From the NCBI GenBank assembly GCA_030834765.1, contig JAUQXG010000164.1, positions 1 through 7,905 on the forward strand: a stretch of DNA of 7,905 nt. The letters run 5' to 3'. The notes beneath the pieces are model-generated. The model did no database searches, had not been told where the DNA came from, and saw only the letters and a program-made list of their open reading frames with translations. The DNA comes from Lutispora sp. GTDB taxonomy: Bacteria > Bacillota > Clostridia > Lutisporales > Lutisporaceae. This document shows, one piece after another, positions 1-6,815 of the stretch. Each line of letters starts with the position of its first letter. Position 1 is the first letter of the stretch. A program made the translations under genes and the position numbers.

Positions 1-1644
1 TGCCTGAGCCGCATCTTTTGGTGTGTCTGCGTTTGTTCTTACTCTCAGTTTTCTTAAATCATCAGCCCAAGACATTAAAATTGCAAAATGTCCGCTTAAT
101 TCCGGCTCCTGTGTTTCAATAATCCCTTCATAAACAATCCCAGTACTTCCATCAAGAGAAATATAGTCTCCTTCTTTAAATACCTTATTTCCAGCTATAA
201 ATATTTTCTCTTCTTCATTTACTTTTATTTCTTCGCAGCCAGCTACACAACATTTGCCCATGCCTCTAGCTACTACAGCTGCATGAGATGTCATGCCCCC
301 TCGTGCTGTCAGGATTCCTTGTGAGGAAATCATACCTTCTATATCCTCTGGAGAAGTTTCTTGTCTCACAAGTATTACTTTTTCACCTGACTTGGCAGCT
401 ACCGTAGCATCCTCAGCTGTAAAATATACTTTACCACTTGCTGCTCCAGGTGATGCAGGAAGTCCCTTTGCTATTACTTCACCTTTTTTTAATGTTTCTT
501 TTACAAAAGCAGGATGAAGCAGTTGATCCAGTTGATTGGGCTCTACTCTCATCACTGCCTCTTCTTTGGTTATTTTACCTTCTTCTACTAGTTCAACAGC
601 CACACGTATAGCTGCCGCTGCGGTCCTCTTTCCATTCCTAGTTTGCAACATGAAAAGCTTGCCCTTTTCTATGGTGAATTCAATATCCTGCATATCTTTA
701 TAATGGTTCTCTAAAAGCTGTGCTACTTCACAAAATTCATCGTAAACAGCTTTGCTTATTTCACTTAATTTGTCTATATCATACGGTGTTCTGATGCCAG
801 CAACAACATCTTCTCCCTGGGCATTCATAAGAAATTCTCCAAATAGTTTCTTCTCACCCGTTGCTGGATTTCTAGTAAAAGCAACACCGGTTCCACAGTC
901 ATCTCCCATATTTCCAAAAACCATGGATTGAATATTTACTGCGGTTCCTAGGGAATCAGGTATTTGATTTAACTGTCGATAGATAATGGCTCTTTCATTG
1001 TTCCAAGACTTAAATACAGCTGTTATTGCCAATAATAGCTGTTCATTAGGGTCTTGAGGAAAAACATCATGCATTTCTTTTCTATACAGCTCCTTGAATT
1101 CCAATACAACTTTCATTAAATTCTCGGTTGACAAGTCGGTATCAACTTCAACTTTATTTTCTCGCTTTATATTATCAAATATTTTATCAAATTTATACTT
1201 CTCAATACCCATAACAACATCACTAAACATTTGAATGAATCTTCTATAGCTGTCGTAGGCAAATCTAGGAGTTTCAGCATTCTTAGCCAGTACCTCTACT
1301 GTCTGGTCATTTAATCCTAAATTAAGTATTGTATCCATCATCCCAGGCATTGAAAACTTAGCACCTGACCTTACAGAAACCAGCAGCGGATTTATAGAGC
1401 CTCCAAATTTTTTACCTGTTTTTTCTTCTAGCTCAAATACAGATTTATTAATTTGCTCAATTAGTTCTGACCATAAAGTCTCACCTTTTATGTAATATTC
1501 ATTGCATGCCTCAGTAGTAATGGTGAAGCCTGGTGGTACAGGCAAACCGATATTAGACATTTCCGCTAAGTTTGCTCCTTTTCCCCCTAGCAAATCCTTC
1601 ATAGAAGCCTTACCCTCATTAAAGTTATAAACATATTTTGTCAT
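1..1644 (-). CDS. ppdK: Pyruvate, phosphate dikinase, N-terminal 548 residues (cut by window edge)
   Basis: PPDK interconverts pyruvate + ATP + Pi and PEP + AMP + PPi in the cytoplasm. The frame is open from the ATG at 1644 to base 1 with no stop or frameshift (I translated it line by line); the usual length is about 875 residues, so the C-terminal PEP/pyruvate barrel lies mostly outside the window. Visible landmarks are the N-terminal LLGGKGANLAEM, the ATP-grasp segment SVRSGAKFSMPGMMDT with Arg92, Glu322, Gln334 and Arg336 (matching Glu323, Gln335 and Arg337 of the C. symbiosum enzyme minus one), and the swivelling phosphohistidine domain GGMTSHAAVVARG with catalytic His454. Thr452, two residues before it, is the known site of regulatory phosphorylation in this family. 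The last visible residues, around VRTNADTP, begin the C-terminal domain. The start lies 3 bases after the stop of the upstream regulatory-protein gene, and its ribosome binding site AAAGGAGGG (1663-1655) lies inside that gene's last codons, so the two are probably cotranscribed and coupled. Confidence 0.97.
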   Translation of the reverse strand, partial: MTKYVYNFNEGKASMKDLLGGKGANLAEMSNIGLPVPPGFTITTEACNEYYIKGETLWSELIEQINKSVFELEEKTGKKFGGSINPLLVSVRSGAKFSMPGMMDTILNLGLNDQTVEVLAKNAETPRFAYDSYRRFIQMFSDVVMGIEKYKFDKIFDNIKRENKVEVDTDLSTENLMKVVLEFKELYRKEMHDVFPQDPNEQLLLAITAVFKSWNNERAIIYRQLNQIPDSLGTAVNIQSMVFGNMGDDCGTGVAFTRNPATGEKKLFGEFLMNAQGEDVVAGIRTPYDIDKLSEISKAVYDEFCEVAQLLENHYKDMQDIEFTIEKGKLFMLQTRNGKRTAAAAIRVAVELVEEGKITKEEAVMRVEPNQLDQLLHPAFVKETLKKGEVIAKGLPASPGAASGKVYFTAEDATVAAKSGEKVILVRQETSPEDIEGMISSQGILTARGGMTSHAAVVARGMGKCCVAGCEEIKVNEEEKIFIAGNKVFKEGDYISLDGSTGIVYEGIIETQEPELSGHFAILMSWADDLRKLRVRTNADTPKDAAQA

Positions 1645-1647
1645 AAA

Positions 1648-2502
1648 TTAGTTTCCCTCCTTTATAATTTTCATTATAATTCCTGCTGTCTCCTCAATAG
1701 CCTTTGTAGTCACATCAATGATAGGACATCCTATACTTTTCATTATTTTTTCTGCATAGTCAAGCTCTTCCATTATCCTCTCCATGTTTGCATAATTAGC
1801 TTCATGGCTAAGCCCTAAGGCTTTTAATCTTTCTTGCCTGATTGCATTTAGCTTTAATGGGCTATTCGTCAGTCCTATTATTTTTCTAGGAGATATCTCA
1901 AAAATTTCTTCGGGAGGTTTTACTTCTGGCACAAGAGGTATATTTGTAACCTTTACATTCTTTGTAGCTAAATACATACTCAGAGGTGTCTTTGACGTTC
2001 TCGAAACGCCAACAATTACAACATCAGCCTTTTTAATTCCTCTTATATCTTTTGCATCATCATATTTCACTGCGAATTCTATGGCTTCCACTTTTTTAAA
2101 ATACTCTTCATCTAATCTTCTAATAATTCCTGGAGTATATGTAGGATGCGTGTGTGTAACACTTTCTATAGAATCAATAACAGGGCTTAAAATATCAACG
2201 CATTTAATACCGTGCCTTGCTGCCTCTTCAATAAGAAAATTTCTGAGTTCAGGCATAACCAAGGTAAACATGATAATGCTATTATAATTAGCAGCTTCAT
2301 TGACTAAATCCTTTATGGTTTCATTGTGAGTTACATATGAAACCTTTTTTATCTCAACAATAATGTTTGTATATTGAGCTACTGCAGCCTTTGCTACCTG
2401 CTCAGCTGTCTCTCCAAGAGAATCAGATAAAACATATATCATCAGCTTTGCGTTTTCTATATCCATATATATGTCCATGCTCCAAGTTGCCCAAAGCTTC
2501 AT
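1648..2502 (-). CDS. ppsR: PPDK regulatory protein (DUF299/PSRP family kinase-phosphorylase)
   Basis: This family (YqfL in Bacillus, PpsR in E. coli, PDRP in plants) inactivates PPDK or PEP synthase by ADP-dependent threonine phosphorylation and reactivates it by Pi-dependent dephosphorylation. The sequence shows the N-terminal hallmark IYVLSDSLGETAEQVAKAA (about 22-40), the HTHPTYTPGIIRRLDEEYFKKVEAIEFAVKYDD region (117-149), a P-loop-like GVSRTSKTP (165-173), and the C-terminal NYANMERIMEELDYA segment. The gene lies between a CcpN-type regulator and ppdK, so the substrate is very probably the neighbouring PPDK at Thr452. The start is uncertain. The 284-residue frame begins with about 20 residues that family members usually lack; Met9 (2478), Met13 (2466) and Met21 (2442) are alternatives. 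The only good ribosome binding site (2535-2525) is spaced for a different-frame ATG at 2516. The symbol names the family; for a PPDK partner, ppdR or yqfL would serve equally. Confidence 0.95.
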   Translation of the reverse strand: MKLWATWSMDIYMDIENAKLMIYVLSDSLGETAEQVAKAAVAQYTNIIVEIKKVSYVTHNETIKDLVNEAANYNSIIMFTLVMPELRNFLIEEAARHGIKCVDILSPVIDSIESVTHTHPTYTPGIIRRLDEEYFKKVEAIEFAVKYDDAKDIRGIKKADVVIVGVSRTSKTPLSMYLATKNVKVTNIPLVPEVKPPEEIFEISPRKIIGLTNSPLKLNAIRQERLKALGLSHEANYANMERIMEELDYAEKIMKSIGCPIIDVTTKAIEETAGIIMKIIKEGN

Positions 2503-2520
2503 GAAAAAACTAGCATGGAC
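2473..2520 (-). promoter_or_regulatory. 9-bp inverted repeat around the ppsR start codons
   Basis: GTCCATGCT (2520-2512 on the minus strand) and AGCATGGAC (2481-2473) are perfect complements separated by 30 bases. In mRNA the left arm holds the ATG of the five-codon ORF, the loop holds the ATG at 2502, and the right arm holds the in-frame Met9 ATG. The arm begins 4 bases after the ribosome binding site. It could therefore hide or select start codons. No U-tract follows, so it is not a terminator. Function is inferred. Confidence 0.5.
2499..2516 (-). CDS. Five-codon leader ORF overlapping the ppsR start
   Basis: ATG CTA GTT TTT TCA TGA encodes MLVFS. Its ATG is 8 bases after AAAAGGAGGTG, and its TGA overlaps the ATG at 2502 of the regulatory-protein gene in an ATGA arrangement. 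This fits translational coupling by reinitiation. Alternatively, a missing T in the T6 run at 2504-2509 (on the plus strand, A6) would be an error: with seven Ts the leader reads straight into ppsR. It may also be chance. Confidence 0.4.
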   Translation of the reverse strand: MLVFS

Positions 2521-2524
2521 CCAG

Positions 2525-2535
2525 CACCTCCTTTT
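2525..2535 (-). promoter_or_regulatory. Strong ribosome binding site upstream of ppsR
   Basis: AAAAGGAGGTG is a near-perfect Shine-Dalgarno sequence in the 63-base gap between ccpN and ppsR. It lies 8 bases from the ATG at 2516 but 22 bases from the ATG at 2502, so it decides translation of the leader ORF directly and of ppsR only by coupling, RNA folding, or a frame correction. Confidence 0.75.
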
Positions 2536-2565
2536 ATATTTTTTCTAATTTCTTTCAGCCTTTCT

Positions 2566-3207
2566 TTACTCCTTACTTAAGTTAAATAAAAATCTTGTAA
2601 TATTCGTCTTAGATATCTTTCCTGTAATTTTATACAGCTCTTTACCGCTCTCGGCTTTATATGGCTCAACAACTGGCAAGCTATCGATTTCATGAATCAT
2701 AATCTTCCCTGCCGCTTCTAATACACTTTCATTATCTATGGCATAAACAATATTCGGCATTCTAGTCATGATTACCCCAATGGGCACTTTATGAATATCC
2801 GTATTACCTATTGCAGTTTTTATGATATCTTTTCTCGACACTACGCCAACTAAGGCACCTTTGTTCTGAACATAAAGTGTTCCTACATCTTCTAAAAAAA
2901 GAGTAACTATGGCATCATAAACAGCGGTATCTTCAGAAACTACAACAGGCATTGACTTTATATCAGCTACTCTAATACTTTTCATAAACTCTACTATTAT
3001 GTTTTTCGAAGTCTTTCCTAAATAAAAATATCCTACCTTTGGTCTTGCATCCAACACGCCAAGCATAGTAAGTATTGTCAAATCAGGCCTTAGTGCCGCT
3101 CTAGTCATATGAAGATGCTCTGCAAGATTTTCGCTGGTAATAGGCTGTTTTGCTTTCACTAATTCTATTATATGTTTTTGACGCTCAGTAAATTCTATAT
3201 AAATCAC
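2566..3207 (-). CDS. ccpN: CcpN-type transcriptional repressor (HTH + two CBS domains)
   Basis: This is a cytoplasmic DNA-binding regulator. B. subtilis CcpN (YqzB) represses gluconeogenic genes such as gapB and pckA, plus the small RNA SR1, during growth on sugars, independently of CcpA, and senses adenine nucleotides through its CBS domains. The 213-residue product has an N-terminal winged helix-turn-helix (about 8-60) containing the family signature TRAALRPDLTILTMLGVLDARPKVGYFY-like stretch. CBS domain 1 (about 80-135) contains FLEDVGTLYV and VGVVSRKDI; CBS domain 2 (about 143-205) begins with VPIGVIMTRMPNI. Both are very close to my recollection of the Bacillus protein. The start is GTG at 3207; TAG lies in frame immediately before it, so no longer start is possible. 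The Shine-Dalgarno AAAGGG is only 3 bases from the GTG, which is unusually close. It heads a probable ccpN-ppsR-ppdK operon and lies downstream of glyS, as in Bacillus. Confidence 0.95.
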   Translation of the reverse strand: MIYIEFTERQKHIIELVKAKQPITSENLAEHLHMTRAALRPDLTILTMLGVLDARPKVGYFYLGKTSKNIIVEFMKSIRVADIKSMPVVVSEDTAVYDAIVTLFLEDVGTLYVQNKGALVGVVSRKDIIKTAIGNTDIHKVPIGVIMTRMPNIVYAIDNESVLEAAGKIMIHEIDSLPVVEPYKAESGKELYKITGKISKTNITRFLFNLSKE

Positions 3208-3220
3208 CTACCCTTTAGAA

Positions 3221-3252
3221 TGTGCTATACTATTTATGATTAATATATCACA
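3221..3252. promoter_or_regulatory. Putative CcpN operator pair
   Basis: TGTGCTATACT on the plus strand (3221-3231) and TGTGATATATT on the minus strand (3252-3242) each match the B. subtilis CcpN consensus TRTGHYATAYW, as I recall it, at all 11 positions. They face each other across 10 bases, with centres 21 bp apart, about two helical turns. One covers the predicted -10 of ccpN and the other lies just downstream of the predicted start site. Binding and autoregulation are inferred. Confidence 0.6.
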
Positions 3253-3270
3253 TTGAAAATTTATATTCAA
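3242..3270 (-). promoter_or_regulatory. Predicted sigma-A promoter of ccpN-ppsR-ppdK
   Basis: The -35 is TTGAAT (3270-3265) and the -10 is TATATT (3247-3242), with a 17-base spacer and a TG one base before the -10 (extended -10). Transcription should begin near 3235, giving a 5' leader of about 28 bases before the GTG of ccpN. Predicted from sequence only. Confidence 0.65.
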
Positions 3271-3292
3271 TAGATTCAATTGACAGAATTAA

Positions 3293-3330
3293 CAAGGCAG
3301 AATATGAATTACTCTTCACATTCTGCCTTG
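3293..3330 (-). terminator. Hairpin downstream of glyS, probable terminator
   Basis: CAAGGCAGAAT and ATTCTGCCTTG are perfectly complementary, and five further pairs (one a G-U) extend the stem to 16 bp around a six-base loop (3309-3314). It begins 9 bases after the glyS stop codon. The following minus-strand sequence, TTAATTCTG, is only moderately U-rich, so termination may be partial and some read-through into ccpN is possible. Confidence 0.65.
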
Positions 3331-3339
3331 GAATAAATT

Positions 3340-5421
3340 TTATTTCACTACGATCATGCTGAGGTCTGCAAAATGATTCATCATTCCAGTTATTTTACTT
3401 AATAATGAAAGTCTACAGTTTCTAACACTCTCCTCTTCAACCATAACCATAATATTGTCAAAGAATTGATCTATTGGAGATTTCAATGTCATCAATAGTT
3501 TAAGAGCATTTTCATAGTCCCTGGTTTTTAAATAACTATTATATTCTTCTTCTATTTCATAAACTGTATTTGCTAAGACTTTCTCCTGTGGCTGTGTCAG
3601 CAGATCTTCATTTATATCAAATACCGTTGCCTTTGCAGCAAGGTTTGAAACTCTATTGAATGAAGATAAAATATGATTGAATTCCTCTCGTTTTTTCCAA
3701 TCTGATATGATGCTTACCTTCACATAAGAATCAAGAATATCGTCCAGGCCTGCCCCTACAACAGAATCCAATACATCGTATTCAAAGCCTTTATCCATTA
3801 AAGCATTTTTGAATCTTCCTTTAAAGAACTCTAAGATATCCGTCTTAACCGCCTCCAACGTTCCTTTCACAACTCCTTTTTCCTCGAAGGGTTTATAGGC
3901 ATTCATAAAAAGATCATTTAAGCTTATATGAAGCTTGCTTTCTAGGATAATTGATATAATTCCTATAGCTTGCCTTCTAAGACCATAGGGGTCTTGTGAG
4001 CCTGTTGGCTGTATTCCTATGGCAAAGCATCCTGAGATCGTATCAATCCTATCAGCGATTGCTAGTATTGCTCCGTTTATGCTTTTTGGTGTTTCAGCTC
4101 CTGCGGATCTAGGCAGATATTGTTCCAATACGGCATCTGCAACTTCACTATCTTCACCTTGCAAAAGTGCATATTCTCGCCCCATTATACCTTGCAATTC
4201 AGTGAACTCTTTTACCATGCCTGTAACAAGGTCGGCTTTGCTAAGCTGCGCTGCTCTCATAAGGTTTTCCTTCTGTTTGCCCTCTATATTGAGTGCAGCA
4301 GCAATATATTCACAATTTTTCTTTATTCTTTCAGTCTTGTCATAAATCGTGCCTAAGGTTTCCTGGAACACCACATGCTTAAGCTTTTCAACATTTTTAT
4401 CCAAACCATTTTTCTTATCCTCATCAAAGAAGAACTTGGCATCTGCAAGTCTTGCTCGAAGTACCTTCTCGTTACCTTGGGCAACGATATCTAAATATCT
4501 ATCATCCCCATTTCTAACTGTAATGAAATGATTCATCAGATTTCCTTCATGGTCTATTACCGGAAAATATCTTTGATGCTCTTTCATAGGCGTTACTACA
4601 GCTTCCTTGGGCAGCTTTAAATATTCTTCTTCAAAGTTTCCTATCAATGCAGTTGGATATTCCACAAGAAAGGTTATTTCTTCGAGGAGCTCCTCATCTA
4701 TTACTGCAACTCCACCTTTTTGTTTTGCTATTTCTATTGCCTGTCTTCTAATGATTGCTCTTCTTTCATCTTGATCTACTATTACATAACCGGCTCTTAG
4801 TTTTTCAAAATATTCTGCTGTATTCTTTATTTCAATTTCTCCATGAGAAAGCACCCTATGACCTTTTGTCGTTCTTCCACAGGCAATCCCATCTTTATCA
4901 AAGGTGATCACTTCATCATCTAAGATTGGCATAACCCATCTGATTGGTCTTGCAAATCTAAAAGACTTATTACCCCATTTCATTGATTTAGGAAAAGTTA
5001 TTGATGTCATAATATCAGGAAGTATATTCTTTAATACATCTTTTGTAGGCAGACCTTTTTCTTGCTTTTTAGCATAAATATAATTAACTCCTGAAAGTTG
5101 GGCGATTTCGATATTTTCAAGAGTAGTATTTTGCCCTTTTAAAAAGCCAAGCAATGCCTTTGTAGGGTTTCCATCTCCATCAAAAGCTGCCTTTTCTGAC
5201 GGACCCTTTACCATTTCTTCAAGATCTTCTTGATTTTGGGATATATTGTTTACAAAAATAACGATTCGCCTTGGCGTACCATAGGTCTTTACTTCATCAA
5301 ATTTTATTCTTTTTTCCTTTAACTTTGCTTCTGTCAAAACCTTAGCCTGTTGCAAGGTTTTAGGCATATACTTAGACGGTATTTCTTCAGTGCCTATTTC
5401 AAAAAGTAAATCTTTACTCAT
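3340..5421 (-). CDS. glyS: Glycyl-tRNA synthetase, beta subunit
   Basis: This is the tRNA-recognition subunit of the bacterial alpha2-beta2 glycyl-tRNA synthetase, which charges tRNA-Gly in the cytoplasm. The 693 residues are the normal length. Family landmarks in order are [16 protein letters not shown] at the N-terminus, [12 protein letters not shown] (47-58), FPKSMKWG (143-150), [12 protein letters not shown] (155-166), HQRYFPV (282-288), an HD-like region around 349-365, [22 protein letters not shown] (397-418), [27 protein letters not shown] (457-483), and the C-terminal anticodon-binding region with [22 protein letters not shown] (646-667). The start follows AGGAGGTG by 6 bases. The first 8 bases overlap the end of glyQ, giving the translational coupling expected for subunits made in equal amounts. 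Expression should be set by the T-box leader before glyQ. Confidence 0.98.
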   Translation of the reverse strand: MSKDLLFEIGTEEIPSKYMPKTLQQAKVLTEAKLKEKRIKFDEVKTYGTPRRIVIFVNNISQNQEDLEEMVKGPSEKAAFDGDGNPTKALLGFLKGQNTTLENIEIAQLSGVNYIYAKKQEKGLPTKDVLKNILPDIMTSITFPKSMKWGNKSFRFARPIRWVMPILDDEVITFDKDGIACGRTTKGHRVLSHGEIEIKNTAEYFEKLRAGYVIVDQDERRAIIRRQAIEIAKQKGGVAVIDEELLEEITFLVEYPTALIGNFEEEYLKLPKEAVVTPMKEHQRYFPVIDHEGNLMNHFITVRNGDDRYLDIVAQGNEKVLRARLADAKFFFDEDKKNGLDKNVEKLKHVVFQETLGTIYDKTERIKKNCEYIAAALNIEGKQKENLMRAAQLSKADLVTGMVKEFTELQGIMGREYALLQGEDSEVADAVLEQYLPRSAGAETPKSINGAILAIADRIDTISGCFAIGIQPTGSQDPYGLRRQAIGIISIILESKLHISLNDLFMNAYKPFEEKGVVKGTLEAVKTDILEFFKGRFKNALMDKGFEYDVLDSVVGAGLDDILDSYVKVSIISDWKKREEFNHILSSFNRVSNLAAKATVFDINEDLLTQPQEKVLANTVYEIEEEYNSYLKTRDYENALKLLMTLKSPIDQFFDNIMVMVEEESVRNCRLSLLSKITGMMNHFADLSMIVVK

Positions 5422-6304
5422 TCACTGCACCTCCTGCTTTCTTTAACAAAGGGTATCCCATTTCTTCTCTTTGCTTCACGTATGCTTGGGCTATAAGCCT
5501 TGCAAGGACTCGTATTCTTCCTATATACGCCGTTCTTTCCGTTACACTTATAGCTCCCCTTGCATCAAGTACATTAAAAGAATGTGAACACTTCAGTATA
5601 TAATCGTAGGCTGGCATAACCAAACCTTTTTCTATCAATCGTTTTGCTTCTCTTTCATAGGTTTCAAAAAGATTGAAAAGCATTTCTACATCTCCTTCTT
5701 CGAAGCTGTATACAGAATGTTCATATTCTGCTTTTTTGAAAACATCACCATAGTTTATTCCATCTACCCATTCTAATTCAAAAACATTATTTTTCTCCTG
5801 TATATACATGGCCAGCCTCTCTATACCATAGGTAAGCTCAGCTGATTCAAGTTGGCAGTCAATGCCTCCTACCTGCTGAAAATAGGTAAACTGAGTAACT
5901 TCCATGCCATCTAGCCATACTTCCCATCCAAGCCCCCAAGCCCCAAAAGATGGATTTTCCCAATTATCTTCTACAAAGCGTATATCATGCTTTTCCGGGG
6001 AAATACCAAGCGCCTCAAGGCTGCCTAAATATAGCTCCTGAACATTATCAGGGGACGGTTTTAATATAACCTGGAATTGATAATAATGATAAAGCCTGTT
6101 TGGATTTTCTCCATATCTTCCATCTGCGGGCCTTCTGGAAGGCTCCACATATGCAACTCTCCATGGTTCTGGTCCCAATGCTTTTAAAAATGTAGCAGGA
6201 TTCATGGTTCCTGCGCCTTTTTCAACATCATATGGCTGTACAATAACACAGTTCTGTTTTGCCCAGTAATTTTGAAGTGTCATAATAATTTCTTGAAATG
6301 TCAT
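5414..6304 (-). CDS. glyQ: Glycyl-tRNA synthetase, alpha subunit
   Basis: This is the catalytic class II subunit that activates glycine with ATP and aminoacylates tRNA-Gly together with the beta subunit. Its 296 residues are full length for the family. It shows the N-terminal [34 protein letters not shown] (3-36), the motif 2 region [26 protein letters not shown] (54-79), [32 protein letters not shown] (113-144), motif 3 [10 protein letters not shown] (158-167), and the conserved [18 protein letters not shown] (240-257). The ATG at 6304 has a strong ribosome binding site, GAGGAGGGG (6318-6310), 5 bases upstream. It overlaps the stop of a possible leader ORF and is preceded by a glycine T-box. 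Confidence 0.98.
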   Translation of the reverse strand: MTFQEIIMTLQNYWAKQNCVIVQPYDVEKGAGTMNPATFLKALGPEPWRVAYVEPSRRPADGRYGENPNRLYHYYQFQVILKPSPDNVQELYLGSLEALGISPEKHDIRFVEDNWENPSFGAWGLGWEVWLDGMEVTQFTYFQQVGGIDCQLESAELTYGIERLAMYIQEKNNVFELEWVDGINYGDVFKKAEYEHSVYSFEEGDVEMLFNLFETYEREAKRLIEKGLVMPAYDYILKCSHSFNVLDARGAISVTERTAYIGRIRVLARLIAQAYVKQREEMGYPLLKKAGGAVNE

Positions 6305-6372
6305 CTTAGCCCCTCCTCGCAGCTAGGCTGCATAAAAATAGAATTGATAAAGGCCATTGCCTGTTTCATCAT
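6301..6372 (-). CDS. Possible 23-residue leader ORF between T-box terminator and glyQ
   Basis: An ORF starts MMKQAMAF and ends CEEGLR. It begins at ATGATG (6372) after the Shine-Dalgarno-like AAAGGGTGAT, and its TGA (6303-6301) overlaps the glyQ ATG in an ATGA arrangement. It would be made only from transcripts that have passed the T-box terminator. No known peptide resemblance and no run of glycine codons is seen, so it is not an ordinary attenuator peptide. A chance reading frame cannot be excluded. Confidence 0.35.
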   Translation of the reverse strand: MMKQAMAFINSIFMQPSCEEGLR

Positions 6373-6384
6373 TTATCACCCTTT

Positions 6385-6432
6385 CTAAAAAATAAAAACC
6401 CTTCATCTCTTGCATAAGCAAGGGACGAAAGG
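6385..6432 (-). terminator. T-box intrinsic terminator
   Basis: A 15-bp stem has its 5' arm at 6432-6418, loop TTAT, and 3' arm at 6413-6399, with one C-A mismatch and two G-U pairs. It is followed by TTTTTATTTTTT. This is the off state of the glyQS leader; pairing of its 5' arm with the T-box region prevents it. Confidence 0.93.
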
Positions 6433-6617
6433 CAATCTTCCGCGGTTCCACCCTTTTTGATAGCGTTTCGCCTTAGCGAATAAGCCATCCTCTTTTTTTA
6501 ATCTTGTACTCAAAAGCTCCCTTCATCAAACCATTCTGTCTTGTTTCACTCCCCAAGACTCTCTAAAAGAATGTATTTGATTACTCCTCTTTATCACTGT
6601 ACAAAAGAGATTTAGTT
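6385..6617 (-). ncRNA. Glycine T-box riboswitch leader of glyQS
   Basis: The leader binds tRNA-Gly, and uncharged tRNA stabilises an antiterminator. Stem I: ATCAAA (6581-6576) pairs with TTTGAT (6530-6525), CATTCT (6573-6568) pairs with AGAATG, and an AGAGAG segment precedes the distal hairpin GTCTTG/CAAGAC (6559-6554 and 6543-6538). The specifier loop has AGTA (6585-6582) on one side and GAAGGGAG (6524-6517) on the other, giving specifier GGG (6521-6519) or the overlapping GGA, both glycine codons. A small hairpin TTCGC/GCGAA (6480-6467) is the likely stem III. The T-box TGGAACCGCGG (6450-6440) is flanked by AAGGG, which can pair with CCCTT (6424-6420) to form the antiterminator. That CCCTT is also the 5' arm of the terminator, so the two structures exclude each other. 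The start near 6617 is inferred from the promoter. Confidence 0.95.
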
Positions 6618-6623
6618 AAATAA

Positions 6624-6652
6624 AATTTAGCAGATTAATAGGAGTATGTCAA
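6624..6652 (-). promoter_or_regulatory. Predicted sigma-A promoter of glyQS
   Basis: The -35 is a consensus TTGACA (6652-6647). The -10 is TAAATT (6629-6624), with a 17-base spacer and TG one base upstream of the -10. Transcription would start near 6617, just before T-box stem I, as expected. Confidence 0.8.
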
Positions 6653-6722
6653 CTGCTATTTTAACACGATCCTAAATCTTCTCTATATATTATTTTTCCC
6701 CACGCTCTGCTTATGCAAAAGT

Positions 6723-6759
6723 CCTTTTGATAATACGATATATCAATATTATCAAAAGG
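6723..6759 (-). terminator. Hairpin downstream of the secreted-protein gene, probable terminator
   Basis: A perfect 13-bp inverted repeat, CCTTTTGATAATA / TATTATCAAAAGG, flanks an 11-base loop that itself contains the palindrome GATATATC. It lies about 56 bases after the stop of the gene at 6816 and before the glyQS promoter. The minus-strand tail has only a short T4 run (ACTTTTGC), so termination is likely but not certain. Confidence 0.6.
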
Positions 6760-6815
6760 GCTTAATATCTACCATATTCAATAACTTAATAAGTGTTGCA
6801 CCTGTTGCATAAACC

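Noticed and set aside
293..517. Plus-strand ORF of 74 codons
   Set aside because: It lies antisense within the well-conserved ppdK frame and has no family resemblance.
2081..2287. Plus-strand ORF of 68 codons
   Set aside because: It lies antisense within the PPDK regulatory-protein gene, whose conserved motifs occupy the same bases.
4019..4531. Three overlapping plus-strand ORFs of 60-108 codons
   Set aside because: They are opposite glyS in a region with strong GlyS motifs, show no recognisable domains, and two overlap each other in different frames.
6708..6719. Motif GCTTATGCAA, also present in the T-box terminator on the other strand
   Set aside because: A ten-base match in opposite orientation is compatible with chance, and no shared structure surrounds it.
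6795..6808. Short direct repeat GTTGCA...GTTGCA just after the secreted-protein gene, with AATAAG/CTTATT around it
   Set aside because: Too short in AT-rich DNA to support a repeat or terminator; the stronger hairpin at 6723-6759 explains termination better.
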